A stretch of 64,000 nt of DNA from Galbula dea (lineage: Eukaryota; Chordata; Aves; Piciformes; Galbulidae): the NCBI GenBank assembly GCA_013399015.1, contig VWZX01010624.1, positions 296,435 through 360,434 on the forward strand, given 5' to 3'. Each line of letters starts with the position of its first letter. The stretch's first letter is position 1. This document shows positions 47,101-58,885 of this stretch, in pieces. The notes under the pieces are model-generated. The model saw nothing but the letters and a program-made list of their open reading frames with translations, ran no database searches and was not told the origin of the DNA. A program made the position numbers and the translations under genes.

Positions 47101-49971
47101 GGAAGCCAGCAATAAAAACAACGGAACAAACAAATTGGGGGGGGAGGAATATATATACATATATATATATACACAAAAAGAAAATTTGAAATCCCCATGT
47201 AGTTTGGTACTACTATATTCAACTGGGGACCAGAAATAAAACAAGAGCAAGCTAAGAGAGTTTTCTGATTCACGGAGTGAAAGGCAGACAAAGGGAATGG
47301 ATGAAGAAGTTGCTGGGTATTGAGAAACAATAACCAAAGATGAAGGGAAATAAATCAGACTATAAATTTTTAAATGTTTAAGATGATGTCAGAAGAATCT
47401 TTAAATCCAATTGGCAGGAGGAGCATCATGGGAAACAGTCCTAAGAGGGAGAAAGCAGGAAAAGACACGTGCGTGTGGGCATTGAAACTAAACTGTGTAT
47501 TGACAAGTACCACCTCATTAACTTACTTTATTTCCAGCTTAAACAAAAGCATATGTTTTGTTTGAGTTTGCTTAGTTTTGATAAGGAGCAATGAAAAAGG
47601 AAAGAGTGTGAAAACAATCCATCATAAACTGATTCTTTCTGCCCACCTTGGCAATTTTGCATGTTCTGATCACTCTTAATTTTTACTGCAAAAAAAGAGA
47701 GTTATTGTAGCTTACATGACCTTTTCCCCCAAGCTGAACAGGAAAAGGAAAGCAGAGTTACATCAAGAGAGCAGCAGGGCTTCAAGATCACAACTTTCTA
47801 TCACTGAGAGGCAGAGCTCAGGCAGTGCCCTTCGTCTGCCTTCTCACAGAGATTCAAAAACCAGTATGCACAGCAGCGCTCTTAGCACCTTCAGCCTGCA
47901 CCTTCAGTTTTACTCCCTAAGAAAAATAAAATAAAATAAAAAGGAAACACTTTGAACCACCCTTTAGCCCCTGCTGGCACACATCTCCTTACAGAGCAGG
48001 GGAGAGGAAAAGGAAGGAGTAATAAGACAAGGCATCAGTCAAGAAAGAGCTCACAGGGAGTGCTGCAAACACTGCAAAAGTCACACTGCTCATATCCTGA
48101 GGTTATACTGGACTGCAGAGTGCATGAGATAAAAAAAAAAGAGACAAAAAGAAGAAGAGGGTTTGGGGTTAGTTTGGTTTTGTTTCTGACCAAGTGCAGG
48201 AAAGAAGTTCTATTCTTTAAGGAAAATTCTCAGAGGTGAGAATGAATGTAAGGATTTTATGTCTGAAACATCCTGTTAATTCCAGAAATCCCACAGCATG
48301 TGGAGTTTGGCCAATGTTTTCAGATAGGAAACTTTCAAAATAGGTTTAAAAAGTACAAAAAAGAAAAAAAACCTCAACAACAGCAAAGAAGTGGTTTAGA
48401 GCTCCTCCCTTTCTAAATCACAGTTGGACCCAGAAAGACTAGTTTTGTTTTCAAGCAAAGCTAGCAAATTGCCCTTAAGCTGGTCAATTCCAGTAATCAG
48501 TATCAAAGTAATGATAGTCACTCAGACAGTTTCCCCTTTGCCAGACCAAAAATAATGGTTCAGCTACATTCTTCCCAAAAGTGTTTATTTCAGCTAAAGT
48601 GAGTGCAGTTAGGTTGCAGACACATCTTTCTTACAATTGGAAAATGTATACCTCTATACATAATACTGTTTCAGTATCCCCCTCTATATATTCAGAGATA
48701 CCACTAGACACATTACAGGTCCTAGAAAATACCTCTTCAAAATAACCAAAAGCATCTCCTACCTTTCTTGTTAGGCACAGCATCAAAAGAATACATTTCA
48801 TCAGATGCTTCCCATCAGTTATGGCCTTTGTGCTATTTACAGCATGCTTGTAGAGTACTACAGGAAAAATACTGATTTCTCTAACAATCATGAAACCTCA
48901 CAATTATCAGGATTAATAAATCAATACAAAAGCATCTTTCAGATTTGTTTGAGCCAGGTACAAAGTTTCATCCACCTAAAAAGCACAAAATCATTAAAAT
49001 CTCAGTATATTTTCCAAACATTAAGTCAAAACACTGCTGGGTAAACATCCTGGAAATGCCAAATGGTAGCCATGATATTATAAAGTGTACTTACAGCACA
49101 GAGACCTTGAAGTGCAGAGGTAGTATGAAGCTTTTTCTGTGCAGTCCTTCCAAGGCATCTCATCACCAGGACACTGAGGGTGTTGTTGAGAACAAGGACT
49201 ATAGAGGAATATTTGCCTTGACAGCTGGTAAAGAGTGATTTGTCAGCATCTCCCAGCAGAATACAGACATTACCTATAATAAATTTGAACAATAATAATT
49301 TAGGATCACTAAAAACATACATTTTGCTCCATTACAGCCACTCATGTCCCATCCTAATCCTTCCAGTCCTGGAGAACACAAGAACCACACTTAACAACTC
49401 AGTTTCATCCCAGTCAGCATAAACAAGCATTTTTCCCAGACACTGGAAAGAACACTGGTGCCACAGTTGGGGGCAGGAGAATAACACAGAGTTCACAGAT
49501 ACAACTTTTTCATAACTTGTGAAAAAATTCCTCTGAGCAAGTCTACTGGAACAGAAATGTTAACTAAAAGGAGCTGATGAAAACAATATTTCTGCTCATG
49601 GTCCCTCAGCATGAGACACTGGAAGGAAATGACAATGAGTCATCTCAACATGGGATGGAGAAAATCCTGGATACAAAACCCAAGAGATAAAGGCCAAGGT
49701 AAGCTACTGATGGATCCTGACGAAGTCACAACCAAAGGGAATTGGATCTCTAAATCTCCTCGACTCCAAATTATAACACAATTCTTCAATTACATAGATA
49801 TGAAATAGCTTTAAAAGTTTAATAGGAGACTAAACATTTTCATTTACCATGTCTAAAAATGGAGAACATAATCATGCAATTTTAATAGAAATGTAGCTGG
49901 TTTTGCATCTGTATATATGCATTTGTATAGGCATCTATGTACGTGTACTGATGTAGTACAAGTTGATTCAT
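44131..49971. other. gene-free stretch
   Basis: Unique AT-rich sequence. It holds a G8 run and an AT/AC microsatellite at 47137-47174, an AAATA run at 47925-47943, and an X-box-like motif GTTGCTAAGGTAAA at 46057-46070. Frames up to 128 codons (46187-46573) have no recognisable domain. Confidence 0.55.
47137..47174. repeat. G8 run followed by AT microsatellite
   Basis: Eight consecutive G (47137-47144) are followed by GAGGA and an AT run with one C interruption ending in ACAC. Simple sequence. Confidence 0.9.
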
Positions 49972-50247
49972 TATCATAGTATGATAGAATGGCCCAGGTT
50001 AGAAGTGACCTTAAAGATCATCTAGTTCCAACCACCCTGCCATGGGCAGGGATACCACCCACTAGATCAGGTTGCCCAAGGCCACATCCAGCCTGGACTT
50101 GACCACTGCCAGGGAAGGGGCATCCACAGTCTCTCTGGACAACCTGTTCCAGTTCCTCACCACCTCTGGGTAAAGAAACTCCTTCTAATTTCCAGTCTAA
50201 ATCTCCCCTCCTTCAGTTTATATTCATTCCCCCTTGTCCTACTGCAA
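49972..50247 (-). mobile_element. CR1 LINE 3' end (minus strand)
   Basis: On the + strand: TATCATAGTATGATAGAATG tail, AAAGATCATCTAGTTCCAAC, CACCCTGCCATGGGCAGGGA, ACATCCAGCCTGGACTTGAC, GACAACCTGTTCCAGTTCCT, AAGAAACTCCTTCTAATTTC and CATTCCCCCTTGTCCTACTG. It is the same subfamily type as the 32074-32387 copy but in the opposite orientation, and is 5'-truncated to about 276 bp. Confidence 0.95.
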
Positions 50248-52449
50248 TTTGAAGAGTATATTCATCTATTCATTAGATTCATATATGAACAATGTACAGC
50301 TACATTTCCTCCCTGCTTCTCAGTGTTACACACTACTTACACTCCAGTAGTAACTGCATACATACAACACATATTTCCCTCTCTTTTTTAAATTTTTTGA
50401 CCTACATCAACAGACTGAAAATAATTATGCACTAGCAACTAATAAAAATAAAGTACCCACACTAAAAAAAAAAAAAAGAGTAAGATGTTCTTACAAATAC
50501 ACATGGCTTCCTAAGCTGTACATTTCAAAATACAGATTTCCCCAAAAACAAAAGAGTGCTATTTATGGTTTGTACATAAGCATAGATAAAACCTTTACAC
50601 TGCAAGTCTTTACAGCCCCATAATTTACACACTGATATCATAAACCAGCAATAAAATATTTTAGAGATAGCCATAAAACTGTGATCCAAGTTCAATCTTT
50701 TCAAAAGCTCTGCTTCAACTCAGCTGTCAGGGTCTGAGTATGATTAATTATATTTGATGGGTGGCAAACTTCACATGTGGTTCCAACTTTCCCAGTTTGC
50801 CCTCTTTCTGATGCAGCCCTCCCAGCTCAGGCTCACCCCTGTGTCTGGGGCAGGTTGGACATTTTGCTGCAAATGCTTCCTTCTGAAGAGGAATGCTTCA
50901 TCATTGAACCCAAAACACTACATCTGAAATATGTGGAAATCTGGGGCAAGGCAAAGAAAGGCAAGGCTCTAATTGAAACTTCCTGTGGATTTCTGGTGGG
51001 CAGTGATGGATGTGGATTTTGGAGGCTAGTCTTGTAGAAGAGTTTGCCCCAGTTTTCTGTATTTCTTTGCTTCCAGAACCTGCACTTCTGGGGAGGGTTC
51101 AAGCATTACACTAACTAAATCCAAAATTTCCCCAACGGTAACCTGTGAAGCTTCAGAGCCTTAGCCTTGAACAGATCCAATGAATCTGAGAACAGAAACT
51201 GGAAACAAGCTCCTGGGACTTGACTCCTGCCTTTTGGGCTGCCAGAGACCACCATCCCCAGATCCAGAGGTTCCCTGGGGCAGCCAGTGCCAGCCCCAGG
51301 GGGACAGGCAACATCCCAGTGCCCCAACAGGAGGTGCTGTGCCCACCTTGGAGGCTGTGACTGAACTCCAGCTATTTCCAGGTGGTCTCTGTACAAGGAC
51401 TGTGTTTGTTTTGGCTGTTTAATTATAAGTTTCAGGTCCAAATAATAAATTAAAACCAACATATAACTCAAACCCAATTCAGACTGAAAACAAAAGTTGA
51501 AAACATACAAGCAAGGCATCAGACACATGAGAAAACTTATTTCTTGTTCTCTAACAGAGCAAAGTAAGTAAGAAGAAGAATGACAATGAAACAGTCCACA
51601 TTCATAGCATTCTTCACCAATTAACCACTTACAACAAATTGTGTTTGAAATACTACTCGGGGCCTGCAGTCGGCTGGAGCTTTTCACTATGTCTGTGTGA
51701 ATATAAGATCAGGTATGAATAACTCACAATCAGTGAGGCAGTAGCTTTGAGTCTGCTGTTAACAAAGAGAACAGGAGCAAAGACATTTTCCTAAATAAAT
51801 ACTGTAATGATTTATCAGTAGGCCATTACAATAACTGAGTGGATACTGTACACCAGAGAAGTAGTGTAGGAAAGTAGCACACATTATTACGTAATTTATT
51901 AAGGCAAAAACTTGGATGTTGGTTCTCCTAATATCCACTTCTTCTATCCACTTCTAATATCCTGACCACAGAAAGCAGTCTAGAAAATACCACCTTGTAC
52001 AGTGAGAAATATTACAGTCAGGAGGTGTATAGCAACTCAATTACTCTTATTGCTTCTTTTTACAAACAATACATTCATTTTACCAAATATTTCCCTTTAA
52101 AAAAAAAAAACCCAAACCTCTATTTCCAGAAAACTAGGCTTGTGTAATTTTATATTTAAGTTTACAAAAAATGTAAACAGCCTGCTAGAATTTCTTTGAC
52201 TAGACAAGCATCAGTGATGCCCAGGAAGTGGATTTTAGCAGGCTTTCCTGCATGCTTCACAGTAAGTTATGTGGTTTGGTTTTGTTTTTCACTTGCAGGT
52301 TATACTCAGTTTGGAAATCAGCAAAGTCAGTATTTCAGGATACTCAAGATTCCTGGAAACCTCCAAGAACTGCAACATGTCAGGCCCTGATTTGGGAATG
52401 CATTTACCTGTTTAACCTCAAGCACCAGACCTCACATCTTTAGTACACA
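50248..52449. other. gene-free stretch with a GC-rich block
   Basis: An A run lies at 50463-50477. 51180-51400 is GC-rich but contains essentially no CpG. The longest open frame of the window (190 codons, minus, 51115-51687) crosses it. It lacks a recognisable domain and starts in ordinary AT-rich DNA, so it is not called as a gene. Confidence 0.5.
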
Positions 52450-52512
52450 ACGCTTTAATCAAGCCTTTAACTTTGAACATGTATTGAAGTGCTTTGCTGA
52501 ATCGGGAAGGAT
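52450..52512 (+). repeat. decayed amniote interspersed repeat (plus copy)
   Basis: CGCTTTAATCAAGCCTTTAA, CTTTGAACATGTATTGAAG and GTGCTTTGCTGAATCGGGAA preserve the characteristic end of the repeat also seen reversed at 22508-22587. Such copies are often among the oldest repeats in bird genomes. The family name is not assigned. Confidence 0.55.
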
Positions 52513-54361
52513 CTGGACCTTTTTAAAGAGCAGCACTGTTAAATGACTGCAGAGATGTTATAACCTGCAAGGAGGTGCCTAAGGAGACATGCCTGCTGGC
52601 AAGCAGCTCTGGTAGCACACAGCAGCCAGCTGGACTTCTACAGCAGGGCACGTGGACTGCTGCATTACTCATGGGGTAATACTCCCCACGTGCACACGCA
52701 AATCCTGCAGTAGAGGTTGCTGCTTGTTCTGAATGTTCTGGTTCCTGTGTCTACCTGGCCACTAATCACAATGAATTTAAATAAGACCTCTCTGGTTTAA
52801 AGTCATCTATAAACTAATACTGAAGTGATTCACTTAAATGATAAGTTTTATGGTGGAAGAATATACAAGGCAATAAAATGCCTTTTACAGCTGGTTAAGC
52901 ACTGAAACAAAGCTGAGACATTTGATAACTGTAGAGGGGCTGCTGGTGAGAGTATTTTAACTCAGTGAGCATTCACATAATAAAAGGAGATAAATTCAGG
53001 CATCATGATTTGTTTCCTTCATACTGTTTCATCTTTTGCAGCTGCATGGAATTGCAGCCATCATGTGCCTCAAACATCCTCCATAAGCCAGTAGCAGGGA
53101 CTTGCAGTTTGGGTGCAAACTGAACAAATAAGGTGTTTGAAAAGTGTAGATCTGTTTGAGGCCAAGTAAGTAATTGATCAAAGCCACAACCTCAGTGGAA
53201 AAGGAATGCTACCATTAGAAAATATGTTTCAAAAACAGTCACCTTAGTATCTTCAGGGACCCAACTTGGAAAAGCAGAAGAGATGACACTCAGCCATGAC
53301 ACAGGAGTGTGCACATCACTTGACTTTAAAGAAGTTAAACCCACTACAGCAGCTCTGAACTCATCCTAAGTGCTCCATTACCCATTTCATGCATGTAACT
53401 ATTACTATGCAACACTGCACACATTATTTTGAGAAGCTTAACTGTCTGCTTAAGAAAAGACTGCTTCATAGCGTCAGGAAAGACTTTGGTGGTGCTTGTC
53501 AAGAGAACATTACACATTTCTGGGCTGTGATTGAGCAAAATTCTTCTCTTGTCATAGACTACAGTATTACACTCCCTCAAAGTAAAAGAACCTTAAAATA
53601 ATGCAGCTCATTTATTACTTCAGCTTAAAATCAAGTTTCTCACACCCCTTTCCTTGAATAAAAAAAATAAAATGAAAGAGGAATTTAAACCAACCTCCAT
53701 ATGATTTTAACTGTAGCAAAATCAATTTAACATCATCACTTCTACTCCTTCTTTCCAAAACTCTTCATACAGCTTTCTCAGGCCAGATTTTTACTGTATG
53801 CACTCTGTGCTTTCTCTCCATAAATTGCACTTTGCTTTTGTACAATATCAAACAACATGGGCCCCCACTTTCAGCTGGAACTTTTACATAGTGCTGCCAT
53901 ACAAGTGAAAGAAAATATTTTAGCAGTTTAAGCTGGTTATTGTTTCTTCTGCTCCAGCTAACATTCCTGCTTACTTTGGATGGGTGGTTTGTCTATAGTC
54001 TCTGGTTACAAATTCTTACACAATTCAGATAAAATGCAAAGCACAGTTTAAAAAAAAATTAGGGCACGCACCGTGAGAAAATACTCTTTCAAACTCTGAA
54101 AATCATAGGTCAAATTTTGGAGTCACTATTACTAACAATTTTTAACATACCTCTGATGCACAAAGTTACCTTCAATCCTTTCAGCTGTAATTAGTCAGAC
54201 TTCAGCAGAAACTGTACAATTTTGGCATGCTTTGTGTTACCTTAATTGTAACACTTTGAATAAGGCCATTACTGTTTAGAATAATTCCTTTTGTGTTTGA
54301 AAAATACTTGCAGAAATCCACAACTAATGAGAAGCATCAGAAGATTATCATACCTGACATG
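52513..54361. other. gene-free stretch
   Basis: Unique sequence. No exon or repeat was recognised. Confidence 0.55.
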
Positions 54362-54643
54362 AGGGAGGCGGGTGTTGGCCTCTTCTCCCTTGTGACTAGT
54401 GACAGGACTAGAGGGAATGGGCTTAAGTTGTGCCAGGGCAGGGTTAGATTAGATATTAGGAAGAATTTATTTACTGAAAGAGTGGTGAGGTATTGGAATA
54501 GGCTACCCAGGGAGGTGGTGGAGTCATCATCCCTGGAGGTTTTTAAGAGGATTGATGTGGTTCTTCAGGGGATGATTTAGGGATAAGAGTAGTGTAGGGC
54601 TAGATCTTGAGGGTCCTTTCCAACCGTAATGATTCTGTGATTT
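54362..54643 (+). mobile_element. CR1 LINE 3' end
   Basis: GTGTTGGCCTCTTCTCCC, ACTAGTGACAGGACTAGAGG, TTGTGCCAGGGCAGGGTTAG, AGAGTGGTGAGGTATTGGAA, ATCCCTGGAGGTTTTTAAGA and TCCTTTCCAACCGTAATGAT lead into ATTCTGTGATTTT. The 95-codon frame at 54293-54580 encodes the C-terminal end of CR1 ORF2 (NRLPREVVESSSLEVF). It matches the 3' end of the long copy at 31500-31802 closely, so the two are probably the same subfamily. Confidence 0.95.
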
Positions 54644-56639
54644 TCTTTTGTCCTTTTCGAGGATGAAGTCATTTTGGGTACATTGGCAGAATCTCTTAAG
54701 TAACATGTGACAAGGTGGCACATGTTCTCTTAGTGTCACATTGTTCAAAACTGTAAAGCAAGTTTCTTGTTCTTGGTGATCCTCAGTGGTTTTCTACACT
54801 ACTGAAGAATGGTGTAGGTTTCTCCTTTATCAACTATCTCCAGTGTCCTGTTAATGACATCTGAAGGACAGAAAGAATGTCAGCTCTTCTATCACTGCAG
54901 TGTTTGGATTCCTACTCACACATTCACATACATTTTGAGAGACTGAATTTAAACTGAGCCTGAGTACTTGTGGTCTTCATAGCCCACAAGCAACTTCCCA
55001 GACTTTCAGTTTGCAAAAGTCATGGGAACATTAAGAATTTTTCTCCCCTGAACTACAGATACTCCTTTCCCATTCTCTTCCTGTAAACATATTTTTTGCT
55101 TCAACACAAACCACTTGCATCCTACACATCTAATGAGCATGACCACAGCTCTTCAAGCCTGCCTTTAATCAAACTGAACTATTCCTATATGCAGCTACCT
55201 CGAGTATGTACTCCCAGGATCTTCTTTGCCTTTTTAAGTTGCAGTGGGGAAGCCTGCATTTTTCACACATCCCTTTCTACTTAGCAATGAATAATTTCTC
55301 TCTATAAATTTTATCTTGAAAGGTACCTAATACTTAAGAATTAGAAACAATGGGCAAAGATGAGGCATAATGGAAGTAGCTCATTTTGGCATGACAGTGT
55401 TTACATCATGTTCCCATTTAAACATGATTCCCTTCTTCCTCTGCCAGGAGGATCCAAATCTGAGGTATCACGTTTGAATCCAGTATGTTTTAAAAGCATC
55501 TGCTCTTTTTTTTGCATTTGCTTGGTTCAGTATACAGATAAATTCTTCCCACTTTGATGCCTTCCTGGTCCTTCTCTACACATCTCACCTCCTTTCTTAC
55601 AGGTTGTTTTACCTTCACTGAGATTCCAGTGAGTTTTGTGCACAGGGCTACAGACATATGTTGATTTAAACACAGAAGAACTTAGGGGTGGATGGAGCAT
55701 CACAAAGAGATGATTGTAAAGACACCAGTATTTCAAGCAAGACCTTTTTTGTTTCTTTTTTTTTTTTCCCCCTACAGTGGACCCTGTAAAACAAGTGTCC
55801 CCTTTTTCCCCTCACTCAGTCTGTTCCCATGCTGCTCTTGCTCTTGACATTACTGCAAATCTCATGACTCAAAGACACAGTTCCCAAACAGAAATACTCA
55901 AGTGAGAATGTCACGACCAGTTGACCACAAATGCTACCATTATTCATCGTTAGGCTGAATTATTCCTACCACCATGGATCACATCATTATGCAAAGGCAT
56001 GAGCTAAGAACATGGGTAAAGACTGGCAAAAGGCCTCTTTAAGAAGCATGCCAAATTTCACCGATTCATTCTGTGAACAAAGCATGTCTATGGAAGCAAC
56101 TGTCATATATTCCAAGTACTTTAATAATAAAAGGAGTCCAGGTGTTGATTTCTGAACCTCAATGAACACATCTTAAAACTTACATTTTCAAAAGAGGGGA
56201 CTAGATAAAATAACAACAACAACTTGAAAAAAAAAGAGACTCAGTCTTGTTTTTTCCATAGCATCATTCAAAACTTCAGTCATTTCTCTGGGCAGTGACA
56301 TTTTAAAAGCTGCAAGAAATGAACAGAAACAAGGTTGGCTTACAGATTTTTAAATGGCTTTAATTTTTTTTTTAATCTTGAATGCTTTCAGCCTCATATT
56401 TAGAGGCAATATTTAATCTTCGTCAGTCCATTTCTTTTTTTCTAAGGATCTAGACAGGGAAGTGAGTTTATAATTCATTAAAAATATACATTTACAAAAT
56501 ACATGAAGAAAAGCTTTCCTCAAGGGAAGATTTCTTTTCAATTAGAGAGGAGACTAATCAAAGAGCAAAAGACAGCAATTCATTCTCAGGGCACCACCAC
56601 ATGAAGACCCAGTTAGCAATTACACATGTACGTGACAAT

Positions 56640-56655
56640 AAGCCACGCGTGGCTT
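56640..56655. repeat. 16-bp perfect palindrome with two CpGs
   Basis: AAGCCACGCGTGGCTT is its own reverse complement. It holds CACGCG/CGCGTG on both strands, which fits a HES/HEY class C site, and GCGTG on both strands, the core of the AhR/ARNT element. Function is inference. Confidence 0.6.
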
Positions 56656-58871
56656 GAATATGCTGGAGCTGGATCCACACAGTATTGCTGCTCAGTGATT
56701 TCATGGTGATGATCTCATCCTCCTGCCTGGGATCATATAGGGGGGCAGATAATTGTGGTCACCTCCGGCACACACATAATGGAGAATCTTGCAGGACTGT
56801 CATCACCCTAGTATTACTATTACTGACACAACCGAGGGCAAGCAGAAGAGACAAGAAAGGCTACAGCAGGGTACAAAGAGGCCACAGATCGAGACATGCC
56901 TGTGCTGCACCCACACAAGCAGCATCAGAGGATGGTGAGATAAAGGAGTTACATGCACCTGGTTTCTCACAGAAGTACAGGATGTGAAATGAAGCCACCA
57001 GGGATCCCAATTGTGCATATGACCAAGGCTCTTTTGCACCTAACTTCAAACTGACCAACTGCAAAGGCTCCTGAAAATGCCAATTTGCTTTGCTGAGGAA
57101 CAGCACAAGCAGCACAAGGTTTGCTTCTCCCGTTTCTGCCTCCAGGGCCTGTGTCCTTGACCTGTCTCCCACGGGAAGAAGCATGGAGCAAGATTGCTGC
57201 AGGAAAACATGCAGCAGGGAGGCAACGGCAGCCACAGTGCAGCTCCCCAGCCAGCTCCAGACTTCACCTTCCCCTGGTGCTCAATTTCCCCTTGGCAAGT
57301 TGTTAAAAAACTACCTCACTAAAACCAGCTCCTCTCAGGAGCTAAGTTCAGTTGTGTTACTGCACATTTCTGCAAGGCAGGTCCTCAATTTGAAAGTACT
57401 TTTACATAATAAAAGATATCTTAAATTTACAGCACCTTAAGTGCCAACTTAAATATCAACTCCCAGAGAAATGGCTTAATGCTTAAAATATTTTGACACT
57501 ATGGCACAGCGCCCACAGGCCCCACAGCTTGCTTGAAAATCAGATGGAAGAGAAACAAATGTGTAGCAAAGATTTTGCTAATATGTCCATCTTACCTACC
57601 AGCTAGTTTCGTTTGATCAGCAACCTCAGGAAAGACGGCAGGAGGTACAGAGAGGGAGAAGTGCCTTCACTGGTTTGGTGCATTATCCAGTGTTTGTATC
57701 ATGCTCAGATTTGTCATCCTTTAGCCACACTAACCTTTTGCTAGTAAAAACTCAGCAACGTCCACAACAAAGAAACCAGCCCTCTTTACAGCAGCTATAA
57801 ATGTGATTTGCCTCCTTCCTCTGAGGCAATATTTGGGGGCCGGGGGCTCTCTTGGCTGCACTGCATCCTCAGCACACACAGAGGGCTCTGGGAGGGAGCA
57901 AAGGGGAGGAGGACAAGGGGGTGGTCCAAAAGCAGTAGCCACTCTCCCTAACCTGGATACTGAAGAAATGAACAATTGTGCACACTGTGAAGGGAGGCTG
58001 CCTACACAGCATGCCTGGAAATTAATGTTTTAGGACAGAGAAAGGCCACACTCTTATGAGGTTGTCTAAAGGCCACATGCAGGTCTAATCAATAATGGAC
58101 TTAGGGAGAGATGGAAAAAGTTACTTATGGCAAAGGAAAGGAAAAACATGTTTTAGAGGGGAAAAAAACCCCCACAAACTCCTCCTATCCCATCTTTGTT
58201 TTGCCCTCCTGTTCTGCTGCAAAGTAAAAGCCTCACATTCAGTAATGCTGCTGTAAGATTCCTAGCAGGAAGGGAAGGACAAGTATAGGGGAATTCCATT
58301 TACCTCAAAGGTTGGATTTTGCTTTATTTCATTGCTCTTTAAGTTGATTCTTTTTTTTATAAGGCTTTGATTTTTTTTTCCTTTGAAATAACTGTTGCAA
58401 GAAAAACTAGAGAAATCATGTCCATGTTCAATCCCTATGTCAAAGCTCTTCACCCCTGTGCTTCACACCCTGCTCGTTCGGTGCACGCCTCGCTCACCCA
58501 GAACTCTCCCATATCACACTACTGAGACCCAGGATGAGGGAATAAGAAATGACCCAAGCACCTCCAGTAATATTGGAGCAATTAGACAGTTCCACTGTTA
58601 TTTTGAGATCAAAAAAGCAAAATTATCAAAACCAGCAAAACAATAATATCTGTGAGAGAGACAAAATGACCGATTTTTCACACTTTATTGGCCATTTTCA
58701 CTCCGTGTGATTTGTTTCTTCTTCCCTTCTCCTGCAAGCCACCATCCCTTTTTTATTCACCACCTCCCTATCAGGAGAGCTTGCAAAAGACCCAGGGGCA
58801 GCACAGGGCAGATGCCAGCGCTCGACCTCTATCCGCAGCCAGACACGATGTGTGAATGAGGTTTGGTGCTA

Positions 58872-58885
58872 GTTTCCATGGCAAT
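58872..58885 (+). promoter_or_regulatory. RFX X-box-like site
   Basis: GTTTCCATGGCAAT matches the RFX palindrome GTTNCCATGGNAAC at every specified base except the last. It lies in a moderately GC-rich, repeat-free patch. Binding is not shown. Confidence 0.35.
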
